64,000 nucleotides of DNA, from positions 1 to 64,000 of the forward strand of contig CACMET010000006.1 of the NCBI GenBank assembly GCA_902612825.1, in the 5' to 3' direction. Shown here one piece after another: positions 56,177 to 64,000 of the stretch. A model generated the notes under the pieces. It was not told the origin of the DNA. It ran no database searches and was given only the letters and a program-made list of their open reading frames with translations. Made by a program: the position numbers and the translations under genes. Every line of letters starts with the position of its first letter. Positions within the stretch are counted from its first letter, which is position 1. Source of the stretch: an uncultured Alphaproteobacteria bacterium (GTDB taxonomy: Bacteria > Pseudomonadota > Alphaproteobacteria > HIMB59 > GCA-002718135).

Positions 56177-56649
56177 TATAGTTTAGTAGGATTTGGAGCA
56201 CCTTTATATACTTCTTCAGGATCAAAAACTTTTTCTTTCTCTTCAAATTTAAGAACAACTTTAGAGCTAGAGTTATCCAATGGAATACTTCTATAAAAAC
56301 ATGATCTATATCCTACATGACAGCTAGCACCACCTTTGACATCAACCCTTAACCAAACACAATCTTGATCATCATCAATTCTTATTTCTTTTATCTTCTG
56401 CGTTAATCCACTTGTTTTACCTTTGTGCCAAAGGGTATTTCTACTTCTAGAAAAATAAACAGCTTCACCCAAACTTATAGTTTTTTTAAAGGCTTCTTCA
56501 TTCATATAACCTTGCATAAGTAGTTCACCAGATGAAAAATCTGTTGTTACAACGGGTATTAGACCATTTGAATCAAATTTCGGAGCAAGCTCATTTGACT
56601 CTTCAACTTGTTCTATAGATTTTCTTTTTTCAAATTGAATTTTATTCAT
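56176..56649 (-). CDS. hisI: Phosphoribosyl-AMP cyclohydrolase
   Basis: Third step of histidine synthesis. 157 residues with a longer than usual N-terminal part (residues 1-30). Motifs: [70 protein letters not shown] with the zinc Cys residues and the Asp metal site. Not fused to HisE, which is in the his operon at 29.1 kb. Overlaps hemB by 8 bases and ribA by one base. Confidence 0.97.
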   Translation of the reverse strand: MNKIQFEKRKSIEQVEESNELAPKFDSNGLIPVVTTDFSSGELLMQGYMNEEAFKKTISLGEAVYFSRSRNTLWHKGKTSGLTQKIKEIRIDDDQDCVWLRVDVKGGASCHVGYRSCFYRSIPLDNSSSKVVLKFEEKEKVFDPEEVYKGAPNPTKL

Positions 56650-57643
56650 TTTTTAATTTTTCAGCAACTTCTAATGCAAAGTAAGTCAGTATACCATTTG
56701 CCCCAGCTCTTTTAAAAGATAAAAGAGATTCCATTACAACTTTTTCATTAAGCCAACCTTTATTAATTGACTCTTTTATCATCGAATATTCACCGGATAC
56801 TTGGTAGGCAAAAGTTGGAACTTTAAATTCTGATTTTATTCTAGAAATAATATCAAGATAAGGCATACCAGGTTTAACCATTACCATATCTGCACCTTCA
56901 CTTATATCTAATCCAACTTCTCTAATAGCTTCATCACTGTTTGATGGATCCATTTGATATGTTAATTTACCATCTTTACCCAAATTAGAACCAGAACCTA
57001 TAGCATCTCTAAAAGGTCCATAAAAACCCGAAGCATATTTTGCAGCATAAGAGAGAATAAGGGTATCTGCTAAATTGTTTGAATCTAATGCAGTTCTTAT
57101 TCTTCCCACTCTTCCATCCATCATATCCGACGGGGCGATTACATCACAACCAGCATTCGCTTGGACTAGAGCCTGTTGTTCCAAAACCTCCAAAGTTTTA
57201 TCATTATCTATTTTATCATTTATAACTAAACCATCATGCCCATGGTCCGTAAAAGGATCTAACGCAACATCACATACAATACCAATATTTGGAAAATCTT
57301 TTTTGATACTTTTAATTGATCTGCATACCAAATTGTTTTCATCTACAGCTAAACTTCCCTCAGAATTTTTAAGGCCACTTTCAATTTGCGGAAAAATTGC
57401 AATAGCAGGAATATTAAATTTAACAGCTTTTTCTACTTCACTTAAAAGTTTATCAATAGAGTATCTGCTTATACCAGGCATCGAATTAATAGGATCATCA
57501 ACCTTGTTTCCCTCGCATACAAATAGAGGCAAGATTAAATCATTAACACTAAGTGTATTTTCAGCAACTAAACGGCGAGAAAATTCTTTCATTCTATTAC
57601 GTCTAAGTCTTGTACTTGGAAACTTACCTTGAATGTTATTCAT
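56642..57643 (-). CDS. hemB: Porphobilinogen synthase (ALA dehydratase)
   Basis: Condenses two aminolevulinates to porphobilinogen in haem synthesis. 333 residues. [34 protein letters not shown] is the family start; [18 protein letters not shown] is the metal region in its Asp-rich (Mg-type) form instead of the Cys-rich Zn form; [30 protein letters not shown] and [17 protein letters not shown] carry the two active-site Lys. Between thrS (3-base gap) and hisI (8-base overlap). Confidence 0.98.
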   Translation of the reverse strand: MNNIQGKFPSTRLRRNRMKEFSRRLVAENTLSVNDLILPLFVCEGNKVDDPINSMPGISRYSIDKLLSEVEKAVKFNIPAIAIFPQIESGLKNSEGSLAVDENNLVCRSIKSIKKDFPNIGIVCDVALDPFTDHGHDGLVINDKIDNDKTLEVLEQQALVQANAGCDVIAPSDMMDGRVGRIRTALDSNNLADTLILSYAAKYASGFYGPFRDAIGSGSNLGKDGKLTYQMDPSNSDEAIREVGLDISEGADMVMVKPGMPYLDIISRIKSEFKVPTFAYQVSGEYSMIKESINKGWLNEKVVMESLLSFKRAGANGILTYFALEVAEKLKNE

Positions 57644-57646
57644 TTT

Positions 57647-59572
57647 TTATTCTATTGGTGATTTTGCTTCTTTAGATAAGCTAGTAACAATATCTTCTAA
57701 TTTAAAGGTCTTTGTTTCAGAGGATCCAATTCTTCTAACAGATACTGTTTTATCTTCAGCTTCTTTTTTTCCAACAGCAATAATTGCTGGCACTTTACTA
57801 TTACTGTGTTCACGTATTTTATAACCAATTTTTTCATTACGTGTATCTATTTCGGCCCTAATTCCTTTTGATACTAATGCTTTTTGTACCTCATAAGCAT
57901 ACTCATCTGTATCAGATGTAATTGTAGCAACTACAGCTTGCAATGGCGAAAGCCAAAACGGAAGATGGCCTGCATAATGTTCAATTAGAATGCCAGTGAA
58001 TCTCTCTAAGGAACCAAATAGAGCTCTATGCAACATGACTGGTATTTTTTTATTACCATCTTCTCCAATATAAGTGGCTCCCAATCTTCCAGGTAAATTT
58101 AAATCTACTTGCAGTGTGCCGCATTGCCAGTCTCTGCCAATTGCATCACGTAAAACAAACTCTAATTTTGGACCGTAAAATGCACCTTCTCCTGGGTTGA
58201 GTGTATACTCAAGACCTGTTGCTTCCATGGCTTGCATTAATGCAGCCTCAGCTTTATCCCAAATAGCATCATCCCCTACGCGTTTTTCAGGACGGTCAGA
58301 AAATTTGATTCTAACATTATCGAAACCAAAGTCCTTATAGATACTAAGTATCAAATCACATACCGTTTTACTCTCTTGTGTAATTTGATCTTCTGTGCAA
58401 AATATATGTGCATCATCTTGTGTGAATGCTCTCACCCTCATTAATCCATGAAGAGCACCTGATGGTTCATAACGATGTACTTTTCCGAATTCAGATAATA
58501 GAAAAGGTAAGTCTCTATAACTTTTTAATCCTTGTTTAAAAATTTCTACAGCACCAGGGCAATTCATTGGTTTAATAGCATAAATTTTATCGTCTTTTGC
58601 TTCAGTTCTAAACATCATGTCACTAAATTTGTCCCAGTGACCAGACGTTTCCCATAGAGACTTATCCATCATGTCTGGCGTATTAGTTTCTACGTAACCT
58701 GCCTTGTCTTGTCTGTTTCGCATATAATTTATTAGCAATTGGAATAATGTCCAACCCTTAGGATGCCAAAACACCGCTCCAGGAGCCTCTTCCTGAAAAT
58801 GAAATAAATCCATTTCTCTTCCTAGTTTTCGGTGATCTCTTTTTTCTGCTTCTTCAATTTGTAAAAGGTGTTGTTCAAGATCCTTTTCTGTTGCCCAGGC
58901 CGTTCCATAAATTCTTGTTAGCATTGTATTAGATGAATCACCTCGCCAGTAAGCGCCAGCAACTTTCATTAATTTAAATGCTTTACCAATTTGTTTTGTT
59001 GAAACCATATGAGGGCCTCGGCACAAGTCTAACCAATCACCTTGTTTGTAAATACTAATTTCCTCATTATCAGGCAGATCATTAATTAGTTCAACTTTAT
59101 AGTCTTCACCTTTGTCTTTAAAATATTTTATTGATTCCTCTTTAGACCACACTTCTCTTATGAATTTTTTATTTCTTTGAATGATATCGTGCATCTTCTT
59201 TTCAATTTTTGGAAGATCTGCAACAGTAAAAGGTTCATCTCTTGCAAAATCATAATAAAAACCATTTTCAATTGCTGGACCAATTGTAACTTGTGTTCCA
59301 GGGAATAATTCCTGGACAGCTTCTGCCATTATATGAGCACAATCATGTCGTATTAATTCAAGTGATTCCTCGCTATCTCTTTTTAAAATCGCTATAGATG
59401 CATTACCATTAATAGGTAAACTAATATCTTTTATCTCATTATTAATTTTTATAGCAACTGAATCTTTGGCAAGAGATTTAGAAATTTGCGATGCCAATTC
59501 AAGACCATTGATGCCTTTATCAACTTCTTTTTTATTTCCATCTGGAAACGTAATTATTATCTTTTCACTCAT
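57647..59572 (-). CDS. thrS: Threonyl-tRNA synthetase
   Basis: Class II synthetase for tRNA-Thr, 641 residues, full length. N-terminal TGS domain ([23 protein letters not shown]), editing domain with [11 protein letters not shown] near residue 75 and the C-terminal H/C motif region of the editing half, catalytic core with motif 2 ([54 protein letters not shown] split over several blocks), motif 3 region [19 protein letters not shown], and anticodon-binding domain. Overlaps cysS by 4 bases. Confidence 0.98.
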   Translation of the reverse strand: MSEKIIITFPDGNKKEVDKGINGLELASQISKSLAKDSVAIKINNEIKDISLPINGNASIAILKRDSEESLELIRHDCAHIMAEAVQELFPGTQVTIGPAIENGFYYDFARDEPFTVADLPKIEKKMHDIIQRNKKFIREVWSKEESIKYFKDKGEDYKVELINDLPDNEEISIYKQGDWLDLCRGPHMVSTKQIGKAFKLMKVAGAYWRGDSSNTMLTRIYGTAWATEKDLEQHLLQIEEAEKRDHRKLGREMDLFHFQEEAPGAVFWHPKGWTLFQLLINYMRNRQDKAGYVETNTPDMMDKSLWETSGHWDKFSDMMFRTEAKDDKIYAIKPMNCPGAVEIFKQGLKSYRDLPFLLSEFGKVHRYEPSGALHGLMRVRAFTQDDAHIFCTEDQITQESKTVCDLILSIYKDFGFDNVRIKFSDRPEKRVGDDAIWDKAEAALMQAMEATGLEYTLNPGEGAFYGPKLEFVLRDAIGRDWQCGTLQVDLNLPGRLGATYIGEDGNKKIPVMLHRALFGSLERFTGILIEHYAGHLPFWLSPLQAVVATITSDTDEYAYEVQKALVSKGIRAEIDTRNEKIGYKIREHSNSKVPAIIAVGKKEAEDKTVSVRRIGSSETKTFKLEDIVTSLSKEAKSPIE

Positions 59573-60954
59573 CTAGATTTCCGCCAAATCGTTCCTTTAT
59601 CAGTATCTTCTATTTCTATGCCTTTATCTTTTAATGTGTCCCTAATAGTATCTGCCACATTAAAATTTTTACTGCGTCTAGCTTCATTACGTTCATTTAT
59701 CAACCTTTCAATTTCTTCAGCATTTTCAGTATCTTTTTGATTATAGCCTAACCAATTTCCTGGATCATCTTCAAGAATACCTAATATTTTACCAGCAGAA
59801 AGAAGATTTTTTTTGATTTCTTTTTTTCTTTCATCAGATGCAGATGAAGCATCATTTGCTTCTTCATTAAGTTTTGCAATGACTTTAGGTGTATTCAAAT
59901 CATCTAAAAATGATTCCATTATAGAATCAGAAGGTAACTTAAAATCTGCTTCAACTTCTGACAGCTCTAATAGAACTCTATACAGTCGATCGATCATTTT
60001 GCTATTTTGTTCAATGATTTCTTCTGTCCAGTTCAATGGCTGTTTGTAATGAGCTGACAACAATGTTAATCGCAAAACCTCTCCCTTGTATTTTTTATTG
60101 AGATCATGAACGAGTCTAATATTGCCAATTGACTTTGACATTTTTTCTCCCTCAACATTAACAAATCCATTATGAAACCAATAAGTTGCAAAATCTTTAG
60201 GATCTTTATTTTCAGATATAGAACAAGTTTGTGCTATTTCATTTTCATGATGCGGAAACACCAAGTCAATACCACCGCTATGGATATCAAAAGGAAGACC
60301 TAATGATTTTTCTGACATAACGGAGCACTCTAAATGCCATCCTGGTCTTCCAAATCCCCAAGGTGAATCCCAACCAGGTAAGGGTGAGGGAGATGGTTTC
60401 CATAAAATAAAATCTGCTGGATCTTTTTTGAACGGTGCTACTTCAACACGGCTTCCAGCTATTTGTTCATCTCTATTTCTTTTTGAAAGAATTCCATAAT
60501 TATCAAAACTTGGCACATGAAATAAAACATGACCCTCTTTTTCATAAGCTTTATTTTCATCAATTAATATTTTTATCAACTCGATCATTTCTTTAATATG
60601 ATCAGTTGCTCTTGGTTGAATATCAGGAAGATTAACGCCAAGTGCACTCATGTCATTATTGTAAATCTCTGTATATTTATTTGTGATAACACTAATGTCC
60701 TCACCTGTTTCTTTAGAAGCTTCTATAATCTTGTCATCAATATCAGTGATATTAGACACATAGGTCACTTGTTTAAATTGTGTTTTTAATACACGGACTA
60801 ATAAATCATTTACAACTGCCATACGTGCATTACCTATGTGCGCAAAATTGTAAACAGTTGGACCGCAAGCATATATTCTTACATGATCTGGATTAACTGG
60901 TTTAAAAAATTCTTTTTTACCACTTAATGTGTTTTGTAACTGTAAAGACATCAA
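59569..60954 (-). CDS. cysS: Cysteinyl-tRNA synthetase
   Basis: Class I synthetase for tRNA-Cys, 461 residues. [23 protein letters not shown] includes the first zinc Cys and the HIGH-type motif; [14 protein letters not shown] and [19 protein letters not shown] the other zinc ligands; [10 protein letters not shown] is KMSKS. The C-terminal DALR and CARSS-type regions follow. First gene of the minus-strand string. A second in-frame Met directly follows the first; start at 60954 or 60951. 8 bases from the DUF2141 gene end. Confidence 0.98.
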   Translation of the reverse strand: MMSLQLQNTLSGKKEFFKPVNPDHVRIYACGPTVYNFAHIGNARMAVVNDLLVRVLKTQFKQVTYVSNITDIDDKIIEASKETGEDISVITNKYTEIYNNDMSALGVNLPDIQPRATDHIKEMIELIKILIDENKAYEKEGHVLFHVPSFDNYGILSKRNRDEQIAGSRVEVAPFKKDPADFILWKPSPSPLPGWDSPWGFGRPGWHLECSVMSEKSLGLPFDIHSGGIDLVFPHHENEIAQTCSISENKDPKDFATYWFHNGFVNVEGEKMSKSIGNIRLVHDLNKKYKGEVLRLTLLSAHYKQPLNWTEEIIEQNSKMIDRLYRVLLELSEVEADFKLPSDSIMESFLDDLNTPKVIAKLNEEANDASSASDERKKEIKKNLLSAGKILGILEDDPGNWLGYNQKDTENAEEIERLINERNEARRSKNFNVADTIRDTLKDKGIEIEDTDKGTIWRKSR

Positions 60955-60962
60955 TATAATTT

Positions 60963-61385
60963 TTAATAATTAAGTTCTATTACCACGGGTTCGCCATGAA
61001 CTAAAATGATTGCGGCTTTTTCAAATGATGGAGGACCTTTTGGTTGATAATTATTACTAAAGGCAAAACCTTCTTTTGGTCTCCAGAATAATCCAGTCTT
61101 TAATTTTCCATCTGAATCTTCATCGTGATAGGCAACAATTGCTATTTTTCCTTCATGGATCTTACTCAAAGGAACTACAACCTCACCCTTTTGCACTCTT
61201 TTTCTAATGCTCTCAATTGCTAATTCTTCATCCAAAAAGCTCTCTTTTGAGTCATATATCTTAACATCAATGTAACCATCACCATGTTCTACATTTGGAA
61301 AAATGATAGTTCCATGTGCAAAAAGACCTAAAGACCATGTGACTGTTAAGCCAAAAAAGAATATTTTAGTAAAAAAACTTTTCAT
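60963..61385 (-). CDS. DUF2141-family secreted protein
   Basis: 140 residues with signal peptide (FFTKIFFFGLTVTWSLGLFAHG). Mature part is beta-rich and shows the family block YHDEDSDGKLKTGLFWRPKEGFAFSNNYQPKGPPSFEKAAI, with an Asp-rich, Ca-like DEDSDGK loop. DUF2141 proteins are small periplasmic or extracellular, of unknown function. It is separated from cysS by only 8 bases and may be the first gene of that string; start faces pabB across 28 bases. Confidence 0.88.
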   Translation of the reverse strand: MKSFFTKIFFFGLTVTWSLGLFAHGTIIFPNVEHGDGYIDVKIYDSKESFLDEELAIESIRKRVQKGEVVVPLSKIHEGKIAIVAYHDEDSDGKLKTGLFWRPKEGFAFSNNYQPKGPPSFEKAAIILVHGEPVVIELNY

Positions 61386-61413
61386 ATAAGTATCCTAATT
61401 ATAATAGAATCAA

Positions 61414-62619
61414 GTGCTGAACAATAAAGAATATCTAAATAGACTATATCAATCAGATAAACCTCTGATAATTTATAAAACTGATAAGGGTTATGATATC
61501 TATACTGATTTTTCTAGAAGAATTATTATTAATAAAAAAAATTTAAAATATTTTCTTAATATCCAATCAAAATCAAAAAAATCTAAGATTGAAGAATTGA
61601 ATTGTTATGTTGGTTTCTTTGGTTATAAACTTCTTTGTGAAAATATAGGAATAAAGTTTCCAGAACAGCGATCTAAAAATTTTCATAGCGGTGTATTTTA
61701 TAAGCCACAAACTAAAATTAGTATTGGTAAAAAAATAATAATCAAAAGCATTAAACCAAATTTTAGAAATATAAGTATAAATACAAAAAAATATTTACAG
61801 TTAAATAAAAAGTTTAATCTTAATTTATCTTTAAAGCAGTACTCTAAGATATTTAATGATTTCTCTAAAAATATTAAACAGGGAAAAACTTATCAAATTA
61901 AAATAGCTCAAACATATTCGAAAAAAGGTAATATCAATTCTATTGATCTTTTTTGGAAGCTAATGAAAATGAATGAATCGCCTGAAAGTTTTCTTATCAG
62001 GGAAAAAGACTATAATATCGTAAGTTGTTCACCAGAGACACTCATATTGAAAAAAGATAATATAATTAGAACTAAACCTATTGCTGGAACATTAAGAAAA
62101 ACAAAGCAGTTAAATAAAAATAAAGCTCTCAAATTCTTTAGAAGAAATGAAAAAGAAACTAAAGAACATAATATGATTGTTGATATGGAAAGAAATGATC
62201 TGTCTAAAATTTGTAAAACAGGATCTGTAAAAATAGATAAACTAAAAAAGGTTGAGGAATATCGAGATCTTTTTCATTACGTAACGACAATCAAGGGAGT
62301 TATAAAAAATAAAATGAGTAACCATGATATAATTTCTTCTTTAATGCCAGGTGGTTCAGTCATTGGTTGTCCAAAAATTAGTACTATTCAACTTCTAAAT
62401 AGAAAAGAAAAATTTGACAGAAATATTTATACAGGCAGTTTTGGAATTATACATTCAAATGGGGATATGCGATTTAACATAATGATTAGAACACTACTTA
62501 ATTTTAAAAATGATATTGAATTATCAGTTGCTAGTGGTGTGATCTTAGGGAGTACCGCAAAAAAAGAATATAATGAAAATTATATTAAAGCTAAATCACT
62601 TTTAGATCTATTTAACTAA
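61414..62619 (+). CDS. pabB: Aminodeoxychorismate synthase component I
   Basis: Chorismate-using enzyme that forms 4-amino-4-deoxychorismate for folate. 401 residues, GTG start at 61414. C-terminal chorismate-binding domain is intact: KQGKTYQIKIAQTYSKKG, SPESFLIREKDYNIVSCSPETLI, RTKPIAGTLRKTK, HNMIVDMERNDLSKIC, SSLMPGGSVIGCPKIS and YTGSFGIIHSNGDMRFNIMIRT. The key motif reads PIAGT, as in TrpE, instead of PIKGT; some PabB also have it. I favour PabB over TrpE because pabA, a pabC-like gene and folP follow directly. One-base overlap with pabA. Confidence 0.88.
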   Translation: MLNNKEYLNRLYQSDKPLIIYKTDKGYDIYTDFSRRIIINKKNLKYFLNIQSKSKKSKIEELNCYVGFFGYKLLCENIGIKFPEQRSKNFHSGVFYKPQTKISIGKKIIIKSIKPNFRNISINTKKYLQLNKKFNLNLSLKQYSKIFNDFSKNIKQGKTYQIKIAQTYSKKGNINSIDLFWKLMKMNESPESFLIREKDYNIVSCSPETLILKKDNIIRTKPIAGTLRKTKQLNKNKALKFFRRNEKETKEHNMIVDMERNDLSKICKTGSVKIDKLKKVEEYRDLFHYVTTIKGVIKNKMSNHDIISSLMPGGSVIGCPKISTIQLLNRKEKFDRNIYTGSFGIIHSNGDMRFNIMIRTLLNFKNDIELSVASGVILGSTAKKEYNENYIKAKSLLDLFN

Positions 62620-63176
62620 TGATTTATCTCATTGATCACGAAGACTCATTCACATACAATTTAGCTCATCTACTAGATAGTATTGAGCCAACATTTGTTT
62701 CAAATTATTATGAAATAGATCAAACAAAACTAGAAAAATCATCGACCATCGTTCTTTCACCTGGCCCTGGTGAACCAAAAGATTATCCATTAACAACTAA
62801 GATTTACAATAAATATAAAGGAAAGAAAAAAATATTAGGAATATGTTTAGGTTTCCAACAAATAGTTTTTTGTGAGGGAGCTAAAATAGTTCAACAAAAA
62901 AATATTCTTCATGGTTATCAGAGTCATATTAAAGTTACTAACGATAAATCAATTTTTAAAAAAAATTTTAATTTTTTAGGAGGTCGATATCATTCCTTAA
63001 AAATGGCTGAACCATTTGTTTCTCAATCAATGATAATTACAATGCGTTGTGTAAAAACAAATGTAGCAATGGCGGTTGAAGATGATATTAATAAAGTCTA
63101 TGGATTACAGTTTCACCCAGATTCATTTTTAACTCCAAATGGAAAATATCTTATTAAAAAAATCCTTTCACGCTAA
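62619..63176 (+). CDS. pabA: Aminodeoxychorismate synthase component II (glutaminase)
   Basis: Class I glutamine amidotransferase feeding ammonia to PabB. 185 residues. IYLIDHEDSFTYNLAHLL is the family opening, LSPGPGEPKDYPLT the oxyanion region, LGICLGFQQIVFCEGA the nucleophile Cys, and GLQFHPDSFLTPNG the His of the triad. The next triad member is normally Glu (HPES) but reads Asp here (HPDS). Could also serve TrpE as a shared subunit. The following gene starts 38 bases before its stop. Confidence 0.9.
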   Translation: MIYLIDHEDSFTYNLAHLLDSIEPTFVSNYYEIDQTKLEKSSTIVLSPGPGEPKDYPLTTKIYNKYKGKKKILGICLGFQQIVFCEGAKIVQQKNILHGYQSHIKVTNDKSIFKKNFNFLGGRYHSLKMAEPFVSQSMIITMRCVKTNVAMAVEDDINKVYGLQFHPDSFLTPNGKYLIKKILSR

Positions 63177-63894
63177 GAATTTTAAATTACTTAAGTTCAA
63201 TTCTCTTTGGGGATACAAGGGTATCTTTACAACCATTAGACTATTTGGCAAAGAGCCAAATTTTATCTTAGTTGATCAGCATCTAAAAAAACTAAATAAA
63301 GATTTAAGATATTTTGGCATTGATATTAAAATTTCAAAAAATCTTTTAACTAATTTTTTAAATAAATATTCTAAAATTAAAAATTACGACCACCTTTTAA
63401 GAATTTCAGTCACAAAAAAAATAATCTCATTATCTGTACGTAAACGAAACAAAGATCATAAGTATTTTACTGCAAAATTTTTTAGATTCCAGCGGCCTTT
63501 ACCTAACTTCAAAAACTTACAGTACAAAAAAATAATTTCTTTACAAAAAAAAATTAATTTACAAAAAGAAGAGATTCTTTTTTACTTTAACAATAAAATT
63601 TTAGAAGGCTCGACAACCAATTTAATTTTTGTAAATGGTAATAAATTATTTATTCCAAAAAATTACTATTATTATGGAATTACTCTAGAATACTTAAGTA
63701 AAAATCTACCTTATAAAATTTATAGAACAGATATTAATATTTCTAGCTTACATCAATTTAGTGAAATACTTTTAGTTGGCTCTGGTAAAGGCGTGGTTAG
63801 TATTTCTTTTATTAAACAATTTAATTGGTATAGGTCTTCAATGAAAATATATAATTTTTTATCAAAAAAATATTCAAAAATATTATTGAAATGA
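63139..63894 (+). CDS. pabC: PabC-like class IV aminotransferase / ADC lyase
   Basis: PLP-dependent fold type IV enzyme, 251 residues, expected to release pyruvate from aminodeoxychorismate to give p-aminobenzoate. Seen: GYKGIFTTIRLFGKEPNFILVDQHLKKL (family start with ExxR-like positions shifted), KKIISL with the probable PLP Lys, ILEGSTTNLIFVNGNKLFIPKN (EgsxxNxF motif) and SEILLVGSGKGVVSI. It is very divergent and Lys/Phe/Ile rich. The only good start overlaps pabA by 38 bases. The name rests on its place between pabA and folP; a D-amino-acid or branched-chain aminotransferase role is possible. Confidence 0.78.
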   Translation: MENILLKKSFHAKNFKLLKFNSLWGYKGIFTTIRLFGKEPNFILVDQHLKKLNKDLRYFGIDIKISKNLLTNFLNKYSKIKNYDHLLRISVTKKIISLSVRKRNKDHKYFTAKFFRFQRPLPNFKNLQYKKIISLQKKINLQKEEILFYFNNKILEGSTTNLIFVNGNKLFIPKNYYYYGITLEYLSKNLPYKIYRTDINISSLHQFSEILLVGSGKGVVSISFIKQFNWYRSSMKIYNFLSKKYSKILLK

Positions 63895-64000
63895 AATTAG
63901 GGAAATATAATTTTAAACTAACTAGCCCAACGGTAATGGGAATATGTAATGTTACCCCTGACTCTTTTAGTGATGGTGGAAAGAGTTTTAAAAGTTTAGA
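63891..64000 (+). CDS. folP: Dihydropteroate synthase, 5' part (cut by window end)
   Basis: The first 36 codons of an open frame starting at ATG 63891, overlapping the stop of the previous gene by 4 bases. MGICNVTPDSFSDGGK is the unmistakable N-terminal pterin-binding signature of DHPS, the enzyme joining pterin pyrophosphate and p-aminobenzoate. The rest of the gene is outside the window. It supports reading the upstream three genes as p-aminobenzoate synthesis. Confidence 0.93.
   Translation, partial: MKLGKYNFKLTSPTVMGICNVTPDSFSDGGKSFKSL

Noticed and set aside
57075-57632. 185-residue plus-strand frame opposite hemB
   Set aside because: It lies wholly antisense to a certain hemB gene, has no family signature and no convincing ribosome site; a shadow of codon bias.

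Overview
The window reads as one contiguous piece of chromosome from a small-genome, very AT-rich Alphaproteobacterium. Intergenic gaps are tiny, stop/start overlaps of 1-8 bases are common, GTG and TTG starts occur, and there is no insertion sequence, prophage block, CRISPR array, rRNA or tRNA gene that I can see. Several gene strings are typical of Alphaproteobacteria: holA/parB/parA/rsmG/mnmG/mnmE/rho, maf-aroE-coaE-dnaQ-Tim44, rdgB-rph facing hrcA-grpE-dnaK-dnaJ-dapB, and DUF3576-leuS-lptE-holA. With the low GC this suggests a free-living, probably marine, streamlined lineage (HIMB59/AEGEAN-169-like or a Pelagibacterales relative). That placement is inference only.

Layout. 1-3.3 kb: 3' part of ftsK, a LolA-like carrier, and on the other strand an atypical OmpR-type winged-helix protein and a YggS-type PLP protein. 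3.4-4.6 kb: a monocistronic porin with its own promoter, a double-hairpin 5' leader and an intrinsic terminator. 4.6-9.2 kb: DUF3576 lipoprotein, leuS, lptE, holA. 9.2-15.9 kb (minus): parB, parA, rsmG, mnmG, mnmE and rho, with two parS-like palindromes beside and inside mnmE. 15.9-16.3 kb: a 421-base AT-rich, palindrome-bearing gap from which the two arms diverge, in the setting of an alphaproteobacterial replication origin. 16.3-20.5 kb: maf, aroE, coaE, dnaQ, a Tim44-like protein, a T4-type lysozyme and an Smr protein. 20.5-23.9 kb (minus): DUF3108 protein, ArnT-like glycosyltransferase and a tandem PAP2 phosphatase, probably an envelope lipid module. 23.9-25.8 kb (minus): hslVU.

25.8-29.7 kb: hisB, hisH, a GNAT acetyltransferase, hisA, hisF, hisE and a HIT protein. 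29.7-32.4 kb: BON lipoprotein and rsmI facing an LpoA-like lipoprotein. 32.4-39.5 kb: rdgB and rph (minus), then hrcA, grpE, dnaK, dnaJ and dapB. 39.6-42.6 kb: a subtilisin-family autotransporter with a Cys-polyGly N-terminus, coupled to a small lipoprotein. 43.2-46.7 kb: pyruvate carboxylase. 47.2-52.6 kb: upp and a BMP-type nucleoside/nucleobase ABC transporter. 53.0-61.0 kb (minus): a tight string cysS, thrS, hemB, hisI, ribA, cupin and katG. 61.4-64 kb: pabB, pabA, pabC-like and the start of folP (folate synthesis).

Genes that work together: dnaK/dnaJ/grpE/hrcA and hslVU form the protein-quality set, and the same heat-shock-like promoter pattern stands before dnaK and hslV. The his genes are split between the 26-29 kb operon and hisI at 56 kb. 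upp and the ABC transporter suggest nucleobase or nucleoside salvage. hemB, ribA and katG put haem, flavin and a haem peroxidase in one co-directional string. I did not find a clearly new multi-gene system. The most unusual items are the lipidated subtilase pair, the cytosolic-looking lysozyme, the tandem PAP2 protein, the structured porin leader, and the skew pattern around the parAB/rho-maf junction.
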